Source: Saprospiraceae bacterium
Lineage (GTDB): Bacteria; Bacteroidota; Bacteroidia; Chitinophagales; Saprospiraceae
Length of the DNA: 49,045 nucleotides
Reading direction: 5' to 3'
Assembly (NCBI GenBank): GCA_025056735.1
Contig: JANWVR010000061.1
Span: forward strand, 1 to 49,045
The notes under the pieces are model-generated. The model was not told the origin of the DNA and did not search any database. It saw only the letters and a list, made by a program, of their open reading frames with translations. Below, piece by piece: positions 9,238-18,900 of the stretch. A program made the position numbers and the translations under genes. Numbering within the stretch: position 1 is the stretch's first letter; each line of letters opens with the position of its first letter.

Positions 9238-9245
9238 CAAAAATC
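9238..9245 (-). promoter_or_regulatory. Possible -7 box (GATTTTTG) for the DUF7009-like gene
   Basis: GATTTTTG on the minus strand ends 22 bases before the ATG at 9215. It deviates from TAnnTTTG in the first base, as does the riboswitch promoter at 1290. Confidence 0.3.
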
Positions 9246-9293
9246 GCCTTTAGCAATGGATGGTGCAAGTATTCGGTGACATAAATGCAGCAA

Positions 9294-9320
9294 GGCCACC
9301 GTGTTATGCACACGGCGGCC
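9294..9320 (-). terminator. Strong hairpin after the second OmpA gene, probable terminator
   Basis: GGCC-A-CCGTG at 9294-9303 pairs with CACGG-C-GGCC at 9311-9320, with one mismatch and a 7-base loop. On the minus strand it follows the OmpA stop codon by about 30 bases. The tail TTGCTGCATTT is only moderately T-rich. Confidence 0.45.
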
Positions 9321-9349
9321 TCGGCTGAAAGAACTCCGGTTTGACTCGC

Positions 9350-10855
9350 TTACTTTTTTTCGTCGAAGTCGAGGACTAATTTAAACTCGACGCGGCGGTT
9401 GAGGGCGCGGCCTGCTGAGCGCCGGTTGTCGGCGATAGGTCTGGTATCGCCAAAGCCCTCTGCTTTAAGGCGCTCGGCTTTTATGCCCTTGTACACCAAA
9501 TAATCGAAGCAGGTCTGTGCACGCCCTTGCGAGAGGACCAAATTGCGCTCTGGATCGCCCACATTGTCGGTGTGGCCCTGGATGAGCAATTTGTAATCCG
9601 GGTAGCGTTGCATGATTTTGACGATGCCGTCCAGAATTTTGAAGGACGAGCTGGTCAACTCGGTTTTGCCCGTATGGAACTGGATGTTTTTAGTAGCGAA
9701 GGCCAGCCGTTTTTTGTCCTCTTTCTTCACCTCTGGGCAGCCGAAGTTTGTGCTTAGACCCGTGGTATTTGGGCACTTATCTAAGTTATCAGGTACGCTA
9801 TCGCCGTCAGTATCGGGGCAGCCGTTAAAGGGGCCTGCAGCATTTGGGCAAGGGTCTTTGTCGTCAGTGATGCCATCGCCATCACTATCGCGCACGGGTG
9901 GGCAGCCGTTGGTAGCAGCGCTTCCAGGCTCGTTCGGGCACAAATCATCTTTGTCGGGCACACCATCGCCATCGCGGTCCGGGCAGCCGCGGGCGGTTCC
10001 GGCCTGGTCGGGGCAGAGGTCGTCTTTGTCGGGTACGCCATCGTTATCGCGGTCAGGACAACCCCGCAGGGAGCCCGCCGTGGTAGGGCAATCGTCTTCT
10101 TTGTCCGCGAAACCATCGCCGTCCTGATCGGGGCAGCCCTTTGCGGTTGCCCTACCGGCCATCGTAGGACAGTCGTCCTCTTTGTCGGGCACACCGTCGC
10201 GGTCATAGTCCGGACATCCGCGCGCGGGCGCCGGGCCGGGCTGGTCGGGGCACTGGTCGGCTACATCAGGTACGCCGTCGCCATCGCGGTCGGGCTGTGG
10301 CTTGTTAGGCGACTCGTGGAGCAGGTACACGAAGCCTAAGCCAATCTGCGCGTTGTCGCGCTTGTCTGCTATGGCTTTGCGGTATTCCGCCTGGGCGTTG
10401 ATGAAAGCATACTTCGAGAGGCGGAAGTTGGCTCCTAACCCAAACGGGATTTGAAGGTGTCCGTTCTTGAACTCTTCCATGAAAAAGCCGCCGCCGGCAA
10501 ACAGGTACGGCGATACGCGCGCATCGCTGCTGATTTTGCCCAATTGGGCAATTACATCTAAGCTGCTGATGATACTGCGCTCCTGCGAGGCAGGAGTTTC
10601 GCCTTGTTGAGGCAAGCGGGCCAATCCCATCTTCAGCGGTACGCCGATGTTCAGAAAGGGGGCTATGTTGCGCAGATACCCCACCTCAAAGCCTTCGCCT
10701 AAGTTCAGGTCGGTGCCATTGGCTAAGCCGAAGTCTATGAAGTTCAATTTTGCATACACGGCGTTGGGGTAATCCCGGTTTTGGGCCGTGGTCGTAGTGG
10801 CGGTGTGCAGCAGCACACACAACAGAAACAGGACTAAAAAAGAAAACTTGTTCAT
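9350..10855 (-). CDS. OmpA-family outer membrane protein with seven thrombospondin type 3 repeats
   Basis: A 501-residue protein read from ATG 10855, where a clean signal peptide starts (MNKFSFLVLFLLCVLL, cleavage near TTTAQ). The reading frame stays open upstream but has no signal-like start. A barrel domain spans about residues 26-195. Seven type 3 repeats cover about 200-375, with cores such as DRDGDGVPDKDDLCP. The OmpA domain follows, with GHTDNVGDPERNLVLSQGRA and ending ALNRRVEFKLVLDF. The repeat block makes a calcium-stiffened spacer between outer membrane and peptidoglycan, more than twice as long as in the paralogue at 7619-8827. Confidence 0.93.
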   Translation of the reverse strand: MNKFSFLVLFLLCVLLHTATTTTAQNRDYPNAVYAKLNFIDFGLANGTDLNLGEGFEVGYLRNIAPFLNIGVPLKMGLARLPQQGETPASQERSIISSLDVIAQLGKISSDARVSPYLFAGGGFFMEEFKNGHLQIPFGLGANFRLSKYAFINAQAEYRKAIADKRDNAQIGLGFVYLLHESPNKPQPDRDGDGVPDVADQCPDQPGPAPARGCPDYDRDGVPDKEDDCPTMAGRATAKGCPDQDGDGFADKEDDCPTTAGSLRGCPDRDNDGVPDKDDLCPDQAGTARGCPDRDGDGVPDKDDLCPNEPGSAATNGCPPVRDSDGDGITDDKDPCPNAAGPFNGCPDTDGDSVPDNLDKCPNTTGLSTNFGCPEVKKEDKKRLAFATKNIQFHTGKTELTSSSFKILDGIVKIMQRYPDYKLLIQGHTDNVGDPERNLVLSQGRAQTCFDYLVYKGIKAERLKAEGFGDTRPIADNRRSAGRALNRRVEFKLVLDFDEKK

Positions 10856-11058
10856 GCTTAAACCGATTTTTGAAGCGGGCAGGACAAAAAGGATACCAAC
10901 TAACCTGACACAGGTAAGTAATCCTGCAGCTACAATGCTCTTTCGTCGGCTGCACGACGAAAAGAAGGCCAGTGCGTTCAGGTCAGGGCCGTCGGAAGCC
11001 AGTTGTTGCAGTGTTTCCGGTGGTGCTACCAGTCGGGTGGCGGTCTGTGCGCGTGCTT

Positions 11059-11358
11059 TCAGAGCAAGAGGCGCCCAAACCACAGCAACCAGGTCAGGGC
11101 CAGCAGTCCTGTGCCAATAACGACACCGCGCATGGCTAAGTCCCAACGCCGCTGTTTATACAGGTGCATAGGCAACAGATTGAGCGTCAGGGCAATCAAG
11201 CTCAGCGTGCGTTCGCGAAAGCTGGCCGAGAGTCCTTCGCCGCTGGCCGCTCCCGCTTTTTCCAGCAAGCTAAACAGGTTGTAAAACAGCAAAAAGCCGG
11301 CTATAGGCAGCAGCAAGGCAAATAGCAGCCCGGCCCAAATCTCATTGCGGTTGAACAT
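11059..11358 (-). CDS. Small integral membrane protein, function unknown
   Basis: Ninety-nine residues from ATG 11358 (MFNRNEIWAGLLFALLLPIA). Three hydrophobic segments are visible: about residues 8-28, 52-65 and 78-98. A polar stretch with SFRERTLS lies between the first two. I recognise no enzyme motif; small three-helix proteins of this kind are common in Bacteroidota and usually unassigned. A weak -7 box (TCCCTTTG, 11380-11387) lies 21 bases upstream. The gene lies about 200 bases before the second OmpA gene on the same strand, and that gap shows nothing recognisable. Confidence 0.6.
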   Translation of the reverse strand: MFNRNEIWAGLLFALLLPIAGFLLFYNLFSLLEKAGAASGEGLSASFRERTLSLIALTLNLLPMHLYKQRRWDLAMRGVVIGTGLLALTWLLWFGRLLL

Positions 11359-11415
11359 GTGTGTAAATAGGCGTAGATGCAAAGGGAAAGGCTCATCTTC
11401 CTTATTGGCTGAGAT

Positions 11416-11481
11416 AAAAAAAAACTAGCTCTTGATTTTCAGGTTTTTCGCACGGATAACCAGTCAACAGGGAACAAGAGC
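11416..11481 (-). terminator. Probable intrinsic terminator after the TlpA-like gene
   Basis: On the minus strand GCTCTTG pairs with CAAGAGC across a loop of about 40 bases and is followed by TAG and nine T's. It begins about 40 bases after the stop codon at 11522. The long loop lowers confidence. Confidence 0.45.
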
Positions 11482-11521
11482 CAAGGGAGAGCCAGCTAGC
11501 GGTTTGGCCCGAACCAGATGA

Positions 11522-13006
11522 TTACCCGCGGCCGTTTTTCTTGTGCTCTTCCTGGAAGCGGATGACCTCTTCCATCACTTCGATGAGCTTATCGGCGCCA
11601 ATGCGCTTCATTAAAATTTCGTGTTTTCGGTCGAGAATAAAAATTTGCGGAGTAGATTGTACGTCGTACAACTGTTTGTAACGGCTCTGGATGTAAGGGT
11701 CGTAGGTATTGATGAATAGATTTTCATCGAAACCCTTTTCTGCAGCGCCGTCCCAGCAAGTTTTGTGCACCTTTTCGGGGGTGTCGGCGTCGTCTTTACC
11801 CGTAACAACAGCCGTGCATACATTGAAAACTTTGATGTTCCGGTCTTTGAATTTTTGGGCAAATTCTACCATGTGTGGCGCCGCTTTTTTGCAATGCCCA
11901 CAGTCGGGCGCCCAAAAGAAGAGCACAACGTAGTCGGCATCCACGTCCCAGAGCGACACGAGGCGGTTGTAGCGGTCGCGCGTCAATATGTTAGGAGCCG
12001 TTTTGCCAATCAGGATGGGTTCTAAGCGCCGGGCGTTGTCGCAAATCTTTTCTAAGTCTTCCGCTTTTACCCAAGGAGCACCGCCGTTGCAATAATACTT
12101 CTGCGCCACATGCACGTAGCAGGCGTCCATGCCTACGATCGTGGATTTGGCGTAGGTATTAAGGAAATGAATGAGGAAATACTTGTAAATCTCAGGGTTA
12201 TCCTTAACGCGCTGCATGACGGAGTCAATGGCGACGTTTATGCTGTCCGGGTGCTGAGGGATGACCTTGCTCACAAAGTTATCTACCTTTGGATGGAGCA
12301 CCGGGCTGCGCAGCAGACAGGGGTCGGCGATGTTGATGTTGTCAAAGTAATGCGCCCGATACCAATAGTATTTTTTTAGTTGCACCTCTTTGGCATCGGC
12401 GCCGTCGAACTCAGGCACTTCCGGCTCGATAGAGCTCTTGATAATCTTGGCGCTCATCGTTTTCGGATATTTCTGAATGAGGTCCTGCTGATACTTGCGC
12501 ACCTGCTTGTCAATGTCAGTGCTTTGCTGGACAATGCGGGCCGAGTCCAACGGATTTTCCTTGACTTTTTCTAAGAGCGTTTTCAGGCTGTCTACAGTTG
12601 TGCGCTGCTTGTTGAGGTAGGCCAAGTATTCGTAGAAGAGTTTGTTGTCGTCTGAGCCTTTGATCTTCATCTTGCCGACCGGGTCTTTCACGTCAGTGGT
12701 CATGGTGAACTGCTGGCTGTCCTCGGGCAGGACAAATTGAATAAAGGTGTTATCGGGTCGCAAGACAAACAGATATACGCCGCAAGGCAGCAGAGTATCG
12801 GCCTTAAAAGTGAAATAGCCGTCAGGGTCTATCTCGGCGGTGTCTTTGACATAGGGTTTGTCGCCAAAGTAGAAGCCCAGTACGACTTCCTTTTCGGTGT
12901 AATTGTCCAATTTGAGGCGGATGTTGTGGCCTTTTTTCTGGGCTATAAGGGCCTCAGCATTGATGAGCAGGCAAAGCAGGATGGCAATACCAGTACGCAG
13001 GAGCAT
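11522..13006 (-). CDS. Exported TlpA/ResA-like thioredoxin-fold protein with long N-terminal domain
   Basis: A 494-residue protein with a signal peptide (MLLRTGIAILLCLLINAEAL, cleavage near IAQKK). The N-terminal part (about residues 25-120) is rich in beta strands like the DUF4369 domains of Bacteroidota thiol-disulfide proteins. A helical region with many charged residues follows. The thioredoxin domain (about 335-490) has the active site CGHC at residues 369-372 in FFWAPDCGHCKK and a cis-Pro loop TPQIFIL. The middle matches what is usually annotated DUF5106. It is expected in the periplasm or outer periphery, reducing or exchanging disulfides; its target is unknown. It follows the sigma-54 activator by 68 bases and may share its transcript. 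Confidence 0.85.
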   Translation of the reverse strand: MLLRTGIAILLCLLINAEALIAQKKGHNIRLKLDNYTEKEVVLGFYFGDKPYVKDTAEIDPDGYFTFKADTLLPCGVYLFVLRPDNTFIQFVLPEDSQQFTMTTDVKDPVGKMKIKGSDDNKLFYEYLAYLNKQRTTVDSLKTLLEKVKENPLDSARIVQQSTDIDKQVRKYQQDLIQKYPKTMSAKIIKSSIEPEVPEFDGADAKEVQLKKYYWYRAHYFDNINIADPCLLRSPVLHPKVDNFVSKVIPQHPDSINVAIDSVMQRVKDNPEIYKYFLIHFLNTYAKSTIVGMDACYVHVAQKYYCNGGAPWVKAEDLEKICDNARRLEPILIGKTAPNILTRDRYNRLVSLWDVDADYVVLFFWAPDCGHCKKAAPHMVEFAQKFKDRNIKVFNVCTAVVTGKDDADTPEKVHKTCWDGAAEKGFDENLFINTYDPYIQSRYKQLYDVQSTPQIFILDRKHEILMKRIGADKLIEVMEEVIRFQEEHKKNGRG

Positions 13007-13074
13007 AACGGTTGAAGTCGTTTTTGAGAATTATACGAACAGAGGAAAAAAGGTTGCTTGTAGGGAGAAAGCGA

Positions 13075-14316
13075 TTAGGCCAAATCGTATTGCTTGATTT
13101 TTCGGTAGAGCGTGCGTTCGGAGATTTTCAATTCTTCGGCGGCCTCTTTGCGGCGTCCATGGTGTTTTTTCAAGGCTCGCCGGATGGCTTCTTTTTCAAT
13201 TTCATCCATAGCCAGCGGCGCATCTTCTTCTTCGGAGGGTTGCACCGCATGGATGGAGCGGCTCGGTTCGATAACGATGGGAGCCGCATGCCCGACGATG
13301 GTGGGTGTTGCAGCAGCAGGCGGCACATAGTCTGCTGTGGGCGAGAGGCGGCGCAGGGTTGCGGCCTCTGGTATCTGCAGATTGTTTCGGTGAATAATTT
13401 CGAGCACCAAGGTTTTCAGATCATTGAGGTCATTTTTCATGTCTAAAAGTACCCGGTAGAGGATCTCGCGGTCTTGCATTTCACTGCCTTTGGCCTGATA
13501 ATGCTCGAACGGGACAGGTAGGTTGCGCACAAACAGGTGCGGCATGTGTTGCTGGAGGGTTTCTACCGTAATAATGCGCTCCTCAGAGAGAATAGAGAGT
13601 TGCTCGGTTACGTTTTTCAGTTCGCGCACATTGCCGGGCCAGCGATAGTTTTCCAATACCTGTTGAGCCGATTCAGTCAAGCGGATGGGCTGCATACGGT
13701 ATTTTTCCGCAAAATCGCTGGCAAACTTTTGAAAGAGCACGTAAATGTCTTCGCGGCGGTCTTTGAGCGAGGGCACGCGAATGGGTACTGTATTGAGGCG
13801 ATAGTAGAGGTCCTCGCGAAATTTGCCCTGTCGCACGCGCTCCTCTAAGTCTACGTTGGTAGCGGCAATAACGCGCACATCGGTTTTGAGCACTTTGGAG
13901 GAGCCGACGCGCATGAACTCACCGTACTCCAGCACGCGCAGCAGGTATGCTTGCGTGTCGGGAGGCATTTCAGCGATTTCGTCTAAGAAAATCGTGCCAC
14001 CATTGACCGTCTCAAAGTAACCCTTGCGGTCGTTGATGGCACCGGTGAAAGCGCCTTTTTCATGGCCGAATAGTTCGGAATTGATGGTGCCTTCCGGTAT
14101 GGCGCCGCAGTTAATGGCGATGAATTCGTTGTGCTTGCGCGCCGAGAGGGCATGTATAATTTTAGAAAAGACTTCCTTGCCGACGCCGCTTTCGCCGGTG
14201 ATGAGCACGGTAAGGTCGGTAGGAGCCACGCGAATGGCAGTTTGCAGGGCTGCATCGAGCAGCGGTGATGCGCCAATAATGCCAAAGCGCGCTTTTATCG
14301 CTTGCAGAGAGGTCAT
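13075..14316 (-). CDS. Sigma-54-dependent transcriptional activator lacking a sensor domain
   Basis: A 413-residue protein. The AAA+ domain begins almost at the N-terminus: Walker A GESGVGKE at 41-48, the sigma-54 contact loop GAFTGA at 88-93, and Walker B GGTIFLDEIAEM at 106-117. Arginines of the R-finger region lie near RQGKFREDLYYRLN. A Fis-type helix-turn-helix ends the protein (EAAEELKISERTLYRKIKQ). There is no receiver, GAF or PAS domain before the AAA+ core, so activity must be set by expression, a partner, or the roughly 80-residue linker before the HTH. It starts 23 bases after miaB. In other Bacteroidota a miaB-activator pair is, as I recall, often followed by lptE and secG; here a TlpA-like gene follows instead. 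Confidence 0.93.
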   Translation of the reverse strand: MTSLQAIKARFGIIGASPLLDAALQTAIRVAPTDLTVLITGESGVGKEVFSKIIHALSARKHNEFIAINCGAIPEGTINSELFGHEKGAFTGAINDRKGYFETVNGGTIFLDEIAEMPPDTQAYLLRVLEYGEFMRVGSSKVLKTDVRVIAATNVDLEERVRQGKFREDLYYRLNTVPIRVPSLKDRREDIYVLFQKFASDFAEKYRMQPIRLTESAQQVLENYRWPGNVRELKNVTEQLSILSEERIITVETLQQHMPHLFVRNLPVPFEHYQAKGSEMQDREILYRVLLDMKNDLNDLKTLVLEIIHRNNLQIPEAATLRRLSPTADYVPPAAATPTIVGHAAPIVIEPSRSIHAVQPSEEEDAPLAMDEIEKEAIRRALKKHHGRRKEAAEELKISERTLYRKIKQYDLA

Positions 14317-14339
14317 GGTTGTGCAGATAGAACGCTGGA

Positions 14340-15776
14340 TTAAACGATTTCGCCCAGCAGAGTAGCGCTGGTCGCGTCGTGAATGCGCACATGCACGTAA
14401 TCGCCGGGTTTGAGGCCGTTTTTCTTAGGGAAAACAACCATTTTATTCTGGCTGTTGCGGCCGCAAAAGTCGCGGTCGGAGCGTCGTGAGTCGCCTTCGA
14501 TGAGCACCTCGAAGGTTTTGCCGATGTCCGCCTGGTTGTGTCTCAGGCTAACGGCGGTTTGCAGGCGAATAATTTCATTCAGGCGGCGTTTCTTCACGTC
14601 TTCGGGCACATCATCGGCGTATTTGCGAGCGGCCAGCGTGCCTGGGCGTTCAGAATAGGCAAACATATAAGACATGGAAAAGTTTGCCCATTCGATAATG
14701 CTCAAGGTGTCCTGATGTTCTTCTTCGGTCTCGCTGCAAAAGCCCGCAATGATGTCGCTCGAGATGGCAGCGTCGGGCAAGATATTCCGAATGGCACGAA
14801 TACGTTCTTCGTACCAGGGGCGGTCGTAGGTTCGGTTCATTAAAGCCAGGATGCGGCTGTTACCCGATTGCACCGGCAGGTGGATGTATTTACAGATGTT
14901 GTCGTATCGCGCCATGGTGTACAGCACCTCGTCGGTCATGTCTTTGGGGTGGCTGGTGCTAAAGCGCACGCGCAGACGCGGGTGCACCTGGGCGACCATT
15001 TCTAACAATTGAGCGAAGTTGACGCGCTGACCTGTCTCTGGGTTTTCCCATTTGTACGAGTCCACATTCTGGCCCAGCAGCGTTACTTCGCGATAGCCGC
15101 GGGCAAAGAGGTCTTGCGCCTCGGCCACGATGCTAAACGGATCGCGCGAGCGCTCGCGGCCGCGCGTGAACGGCACCACACAAAACGAGCACATATTGTC
15201 ACAGCCGCGCATGATGGAGATAAATGCCGTAACGCCGTTGCTGTCCAACCGCACCGGGCTGATATCGGCGTACGTCTCCTCTCGGCTTAGCAATACGTTC
15301 ACCACGCGCTGCCCGCCCTCGGCGCTGCCGATGAGGGTAGGCAGGTCGCGATAGGCGTCGGGGCCTACTACAAGGTCCACTAATTTCTCTTCTTCCAGAA
15401 AGCGCTTTTTCAACCGCTCGGCCATGCAGCCCAACACGCCGACCAGCGTACCCGGGCGCTGCTTTTTGACCGTCTCGAACACGCGAAGGCGCTTGCGCAC
15501 CGTCTCTTCCGCTTTCTCCCGAATAGAACAGGTATTGATGAGGATGAGGTCACTTTCCTCCACATTCCGCGTCGGAGCGTAGCCTATTTCATGCAAAATG
15601 GCAGCAACAATCTCCGAATCGCTGAAATTCATCTGACAGCCGTAGCTCTCGATATAAAAGCGCTTGCTCGCCGGCGCAGCGGCTTCTGCCCAGGCTTCTT
15701 TGTATAGAGCACTGCCCTGACGGGCTTCATCTATGGCTTTCAACCCCTGTTCAACCGTTTGCTCCTCGTGTGTCAT
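14340..15776 (-). CDS. miaB: tRNA-2-methylthio-N6-dimethylallyladenosine synthase MiaB
   Basis: A 478-residue radical SAM methylthiotransferase. The N-terminal UPF0004 domain has Cys47 ([11 protein letters not shown]), Cys83 ([10 protein letters not shown]) and a third Cys in [10 protein letters not shown], which hold the auxiliary Fe-S cluster. The radical SAM motif is CDNMCSFC in [22 protein letters not shown]-terminal TRAM domain (about 410-478) binds tRNA. The enzyme adds the methylthio group to i6A37 in tRNAs reading UNN codons. A -7 box ends 25 bases before the ATG. It heads the group with the sigma-54 activator (23-base gap) and the TlpA-like gene. Confidence 0.96.
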   Translation of the reverse strand: MTHEEQTVEQGLKAIDEARQGSALYKEAWAEAAAPASKRFYIESYGCQMNFSDSEIVAAILHEIGYAPTRNVEESDLILINTCSIREKAEETVRKRLRVFETVKKQRPGTLVGVLGCMAERLKKRFLEEEKLVDLVVGPDAYRDLPTLIGSAEGGQRVVNVLLSREETYADISPVRLDSNGVTAFISIMRGCDNMCSFCVVPFTRGRERSRDPFSIVAEAQDLFARGYREVTLLGQNVDSYKWENPETGQRVNFAQLLEMVAQVHPRLRVRFSTSHPKDMTDEVLYTMARYDNICKYIHLPVQSGNSRILALMNRTYDRPWYEERIRAIRNILPDAAISSDIIAGFCSETEEEHQDTLSIIEWANFSMSYMFAYSERPGTLAARKYADDVPEDVKKRRLNEIIRLQTAVSLRHNQADIGKTFEVLIEGDSRRSDRDFCGRNSQNKMVVFPKKNGLKPGDYVHVRIHDATSATLLGEIV

Positions 15777-15801
15777 TCAATATGCCCTTTTTTTAGCGGC
15801 G

Positions 15802-15809
15802 CAAAGGTA
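15802..15809 (-). promoter_or_regulatory. -7 box (TACCTTTG) for miaB
   Basis: TACCTTTG on the minus strand ends 25 bases before the miaB ATG at 15776. Confidence 0.55.
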
Positions 15810-15931
15810 AGACAGCAGTTTGAGACCTGATGACAAAATGGCAGCGTTCTGTTTCATTTTATTGCCATAGCGATATTAGGATGACGGACTTTTAAGCCGC
15901 CACCCGAGTATCGGAATGAGCCTATAGTGCC

Positions 15932-18900
15932 TTATCGGGCGATAGTTATGTCGCCCGCTTTTATCTCTGTTGTGCCGTCGGAATACTCTAATTCAATTGC
16001 GTAGGCATAAACACCTGGAGCAGCGTTTTGGCCGCGCCAGCGTCCATCCCAACCGAGTGCCGGGTTATTGGGCTTCACGTCAAATTTCTCAAATACACAG
16101 TTGCCCCAGCGGTCGTATATGCGCATAGAGCGAATGTTGATCACCTCTGGCCCTGCCGAGACAAAGAAGGCACCGTTAGCGCTGGAACCCGGCTGGAAGA
16201 CGTTTGGAATGTAAATGCGCGGTTCTCGGAGCACATTCACGACAATTTCATCGCGGGCCACACAACCAGCCGTATCGCGTACTTCTACGGTGTAGCGCGT
16301 CGTTCGGCTTGGTTTGGCAAAAGTGGTCAGCGAGTTTGGCGGATTCAGCCCCAGCGTTGGCGTCCAGGAGAAAGCGGCTATCGGAGGGCCCGCAACAAGC
16401 GCCTCTAAGCGCACGCTGTCGCCTAAGTAGAGGGTGGTATCAGGCCCCAGGACAACGACCAGTTGCGGCGGGTCTGGCATAATGAGGCCCAGTTCGCTGT
16501 CGCAGCCGTTGGCGTCCAACACTTTCACCGTGTAGTTATCGGAGCCTAAGTCCGGGAAGATGACCGGCAGGGTGGAGATGACCCGTGTAGGCCCATTGTT
16601 CAAGCCCACGGCATACGGGCCTAAGCCACCCTGGATGCTGGTTATCAAAATGCGTCCGTTGCGCTCGCCGAAGCAACGCGGTGGCTCTACCCGGGTGAGA
16701 ATTTCTGTGCGCGGTGGCTCCGACAGGGTGAAGCTGTCGCGCCGCGAGCAGCCCAAACTATCCCTCACCGTAGCCACGTACGTGCCCGCACCTACATTTT
16801 TCAGATCTGGCCCCTGTGCTCCATTACTCCACTGAACGGATATGGGCGGTATGCCTCCGCTCAGTTGCAGCGCGATGAAGCCATCGGCCTCGCCGGAGCA
16901 GCTGATGTTGTGTCCATTGCCATAGTCCGAGAGTTTGGCGTTCAGTGCTATAGGTGGCGACACCCTTACCGTGGCGCCCGGTCCGATTTTTTGTGGGCAC
17001 TGGTTGCCCTGGGCGACAAGTGTGCTGATGATGTAAGTCGTTGTCGTCGAAGGGCTGACGCGCACGGTGGCTCCGCTCTGGATGTTATTCAACGAGATGG
17101 GATCTGCCCCGCCAGTCAGTGTTACATTATAGGCTGTGCCACCCGTTAGGGTCAGCGTCAGAGTAGCGCTATCTCCTGTACATAAGGCAGCAGGCGCTGC
17201 ATTGATGGCAGCAGTCGGGCCATCCTGGACGCGAATGCGATACGTACCGCTCACCGTGCCGGTGCAGAACTGGTCTTGCACCGACACCAGTTCAAAGAGC
17301 TGGGGCTGCTGTACGTTATTGCTCGAAATGGTGAACACGTTTTGCGGGGCCGACACCGCGTTTTGCGGTACGCCGTTGATTCGGTACACAAACTGGAAGG
17401 GCGCCGTGCCCGTGAAGCGCACTTGGAAGAGCGCGTTGCTATTGGTGCACACGGTGGTGTCGCCCGATATGGTCGCCGTCGGGCGATTGCGGAACACAAC
17501 CGGCACAGGCGGCGACACCGAGAGGCATGGGCTGAGCGGATCCACTGCACCTGAGGGAGAGGGCAGACCGGCCACTGCCGAAATGTAGTAGGTCGTGCCC
17601 GCCTGCATACCGGGCTGAAAGCCAAACACCGGCGTACTGCTCACGGCGAGAATACCTGCTGGCAGCGTCGCCGGGTTCTGGTAGAGGATGTACTGTAAAA
17701 TTTCGCCAGGCGCCAGCGTCGTATTCACCGCATTGGCCGTGCGCGCCGAGTCGGGCAAGCATACGTTTAGCGGTTGTGTCGGGATGGTGCCGGCATTCGT
17801 AATACAGTTGCAAGTGGCGGAGCCAGTAGCCGTAGCAGTACATCCCGCCGGCGATGAAACGACCAGGCTGTACGCCTGACCGCTGTTGAGCGGGGCGGAG
17901 GTGAAGGTATTGCCCACAAAGGAGCCGTTCAGCCCGCTCACCGTGGGGTTACTGACGCCCGCTACGTTGAAGGTAACGGTGTAGGTCAGCGTTGCCGGGT
18001 TGCAATTCGTGCTCAGGTTTTGGATGACGGGCAAGGGATTGATAGTAACCGTAGCGCCACCGCTGATGTCGGCCGGGCAGCCGTTGCCCGTGGCGCTGAC
18101 GAGGCTGTAGGTGGTCGTAGCGCTGGGCTTGACAACTAAGGTAAACAACGTGTTGTTGGTATTAATGGGTGGCTGGTTGACACCACCAATCTGGTATGTT
18201 GCCGTGAATGGCGGCACACCCGTGAAGGTAAAGCGCAGCGTGGTAGAGTCGCCCGCGCACAGGCTGGCATCCCCAGTGAGGCTCACTGTTGGTCGAGGCT
18301 GCCAGATGATGGTAGCGCCTGGCGACACAGAGGCACACGGGTGATTGAGGTCTATGCCGGTAGCGGGATTAGGGATGCCTGCCAGTGCAAAAATATAATA
18401 GGGGATACCTGGCGACATCGTGCCCGGATTAAAGGCGAAAGAAGGCGTGTTGCTCAGCGCGAGGATCGTCCAGGTCGTGGGCGAATTGGTGGTTACTAAA
18501 GCGTAGAGCAGGGTATCAATCGGGCCTAATTTAGCGCCTACCGTAGGCGGAACAGAGACGCTTTCACCTGCACATGGCGTCAGCAGTGGCTGCGTCATGG
18601 AGCCTGCGTCCGTCACACAAGGACAGGTGGCGGTGCCACTCACTGTATCGGTGCCGCATTGCCACCGGTCACGCGCCGTGATCAGGTAGTTTACGGGCGG
18701 CGGCGTTGGTGCACTGATGTATCGGCCCGTCACAGGGTTGTAGGAACCTCCCAACAAACCCGTAAACAAAACAAATGGCAGATCACCCTGCACCACATCG
18801 AGTTCTAAGACAAACGTCAGATTGTCGGGCGCGCAGGTAACGGTTACGTTATCCAATACCACCGGTGGATGTACCGTTACGTTGGCTGTGCCCGATGCAG

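Noticed and set aside
8216-10294. Regular repeats that could be mistaken for a CRISPR array or satellite
   Set aside because: They encode thrombospondin type 3 repeats within two OmpA genes; spacing and variation follow codons.
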